64,000 nucleotides of DNA from the NCBI GenBank assembly GCA_934633695.1, contig CAKTYT010000007.1, positions 6,625 to 70,624 of the forward strand, written 5' to 3'. The position numbers and the translations under genes are program-made. The DNA comes from an uncultured Clostridia bacterium (GTDB lineage: Bacteria > Bacillota > Clostridia > Christensenellales > CAG-138). Of the stretch, positions 63,340-64,000 are shown in pieces. The notes beneath the pieces are model-generated. The model had not been told where the DNA came from and did no database searches. It worked only from the letters and a program-made list of their open reading frames with translations. Each line of letters starts with the position of its first letter. Within the stretch, counting starts at the first letter, position 1.

Positions 63340-63558
63340 GGTGTTCGAGTCGGGTCTGTGGTTGCAAGTCGAAGCCAGTCGCAGGCAAAACGATCCACAT
63401 AAGCAGAGCAAAGTCTCTGTGAGCATGGTGCGGCTTAGGTGTAAGTCCTGTCGGGAATATCCCGAGAGAAGCAGTAGTGGGCGGCGTAGTGCTTAGTAGC
63501 GAACCTTCCAACAGGCGAGTGTGGGGGCAAAGACCAGGTCAGCCGAGTCGTTCGCCAA
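63340..63558 (+). ncRNA. Structured noncoding RNA, HEARO / omega-RNA-like
   Basis: About 220 nt, GC-richer than its flanks, with no credible protein frame but its own promoter. Local stems are TGTGG/CCACA (63357-63361 with 63395-63399), CAGAG/CTCTG (63404-63408 with 63415-63419) and TCGGG/CCCGA (63451-63455 with 63461-63465). Stretches such as GGTTGCAAGTC, AAGCAGAGC, AAGTCCTG, GCAGTAGTGGG, CCAACAGGCG and GTCAGCCGAGTCG resemble, from memory, the conserved parts of HEARO RNAs, the omega RNAs of IscB nucleases. No IscB-type gene is present in the window. It may act in trans, be an orphan, or be a group II intron-like fragment. It could equally form a long leader of the zinc-ribbon gene. Confidence 0.6.
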
Positions 63559-63581
63559 ATAACAAAAGGGGTATTGTACCA

Positions 63582-63872
63582 ATGTTTGAAGACAAAGTGC
63601 TGGTTTGCAAGGATTGCGGCCAAGAGTTCACCTTCACTGCAGGTGAACAGGAATTTTATCACGAGAAGGGCCTTGAAAATGCACCTTCCCGTTGCAGAAG
63701 CTGCAGGGCCAGCCGCAAGGCGAATTCCCGCCGTTACGACCGCGACCGCGGTGAAAGAGTCATGTACGATGCAGTATGTGCCGAGTGCGGAAAGCCGACG
63801 AAGATTCCGTTTGAACCCAAGACAGATAAGCCTATCTACTGCAATGAATGTTTTGCAGCTCACAGACGCTGA
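63582..63872 (+). CDS. Zinc-ribbon (CxxC-x17-CxxC type) protein
   Basis: A 96-residue cytoplasmic protein with two zinc-ribbon halves. The first pairs VCKDCGQEF with RCRSCRASR; the second pairs AVCAECGKPT with IYCNECFAAHRR, separated by a basic, arginine-rich linker. The family is common in Firmicutes and Chloroflexi and is thought to bind nucleic acid, but its target is unknown. AAAAGGGG lies 10 bp before ATG 63582. It is the first gene after the structured RNA and may share its transcript. Confidence 0.88.
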   Translation: MFEDKVLVCKDCGQEFTFTAGEQEFYHEKGLENAPSRCRSCRASRKANSRRYDRDRGERVMYDAVCAECGKPTKIPFEPKTDKPIYCNECFAAHRR

Positions 63873-63926
63873 TGTGTCGGACGTGATGCTTTGCATCATA
63901 AAGCAACGTTAAAATGCAATTTGAAA

Positions 63927-63986
63927 GGGGCTGTTGCATTAGTCCCCAAAACAAAACCGGGCAACTCAAGAAGGGTTGTCCGGTTT
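63927..63986 (+). terminator. Two hairpins after the zinc-ribbon gene
   Basis: GGGGCT/AGTCCCC (63927-63947) and AAACCGG with CCGGTTT enclosing GCAAC/GTTG (63954-63986). The second looks like the functional terminator. Confidence 0.65.
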
Positions 63987-64000
63987 GCTGCTTTCGTGTA

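Noticed and set aside
63340..63558. Group II intron
   Set aside because: AGGTGTAAGTCCT is intron-like, but no domain V signature, intron ends or reverse transcriptase is seen; kept only as an alternative for the RNA.
1..64000. CRISPR arrays and rRNA genes
   Set aside because: No regularly spaced short repeats with unique spacers and no rRNA-like sequence were seen anywhere in the window.

Overview
The window looks like chromosomal DNA from an anaerobic Clostridia-type Firmicute. Supporting signs are strong AGGAGG-type ribosome sites, consensus TTGACA/TATAAT promoters, many short lipoproteins with Thr/Ser/Pro linkers, a GerMN-domain lipoprotein, ThyX-type thymidylate synthesis, and at least six secreted proteins with type I dockerin-like EF-hand repeats. 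No species can be named from the sequence alone.

Layout. 1-5 kb: an XRE regulator cut by the window edge, a membrane protein, a cell-wall block (M23/G5 peptidase, murA, uppP). 5-9.3 kb: an OmpR-type two-component system divergent from a large beta-helix lipoprotein. 9.3-13.7 kb: MATE exporter, GerMN lipoprotein, and a papain-like protein coupled to a polytopic membrane protein. 14-17.5 kb: xpt-guaA purine salvage and a winged-helix regulator. 17.6-22.7 kb: a giant subtilisin-dockerin protease behind a consensus promoter with nested palindromes, next to an ECF sigma factor that lacks region 4. 22.8-31.6 kb: a protein of unknown function, PHP phosphoesterase, CotH-dockerin protein, AIM24 protein, a KamB/KamC-like pair and a membrane lipoprotein. 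31.7-41.4 kb: PTS-like permease, then cysS, DUF1385, prmC, prfA, a lipoprotein, and convergent mfd. 42.3-43.7 kb: a tyrosine integrase broken by one in-frame TAG and bounded by a perfect 31-bp inverted repeat. 44-52.5 kb: the most striking block, with an LRR-dockerin protein, a multidomain amidase / peptidoglycan-binding / C-type-lectin / cohesin / dockerin protein, and a cohesin-dockerin protein with a long InlB-type repeat stalk. 52.6-57 kb: lipoprotein, thyX, dCMP deaminase, a protein of unknown function, and a short alanyl-tRNA synthetase. 57.3-64 kb: small element-like genes beside tRNA-Ala, small lipoproteins, a NERD protein and P-loop kinase, a 53-aa protein, a dockerin-NlpC/P60 enzyme, and a structured noncoding RNA with its own promoter upstream of a zinc-ribbon protein.

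How it may fit together (inference). The dockerin proteins (protease, CotH protein, LRR protein, NlpC/P60 enzyme) and the two proteins carrying both cohesin-like and dockerin modules could assemble into a surface complex acting on proteins or peptidoglycan. No glycoside hydrolase accompanies them here, so this is not a classic cellulosome locus. Second in interest is the HEARO/omega-RNA-like RNA at about 63.34-63.56 kb, which has no IscB-type nuclease gene beside it in this window.
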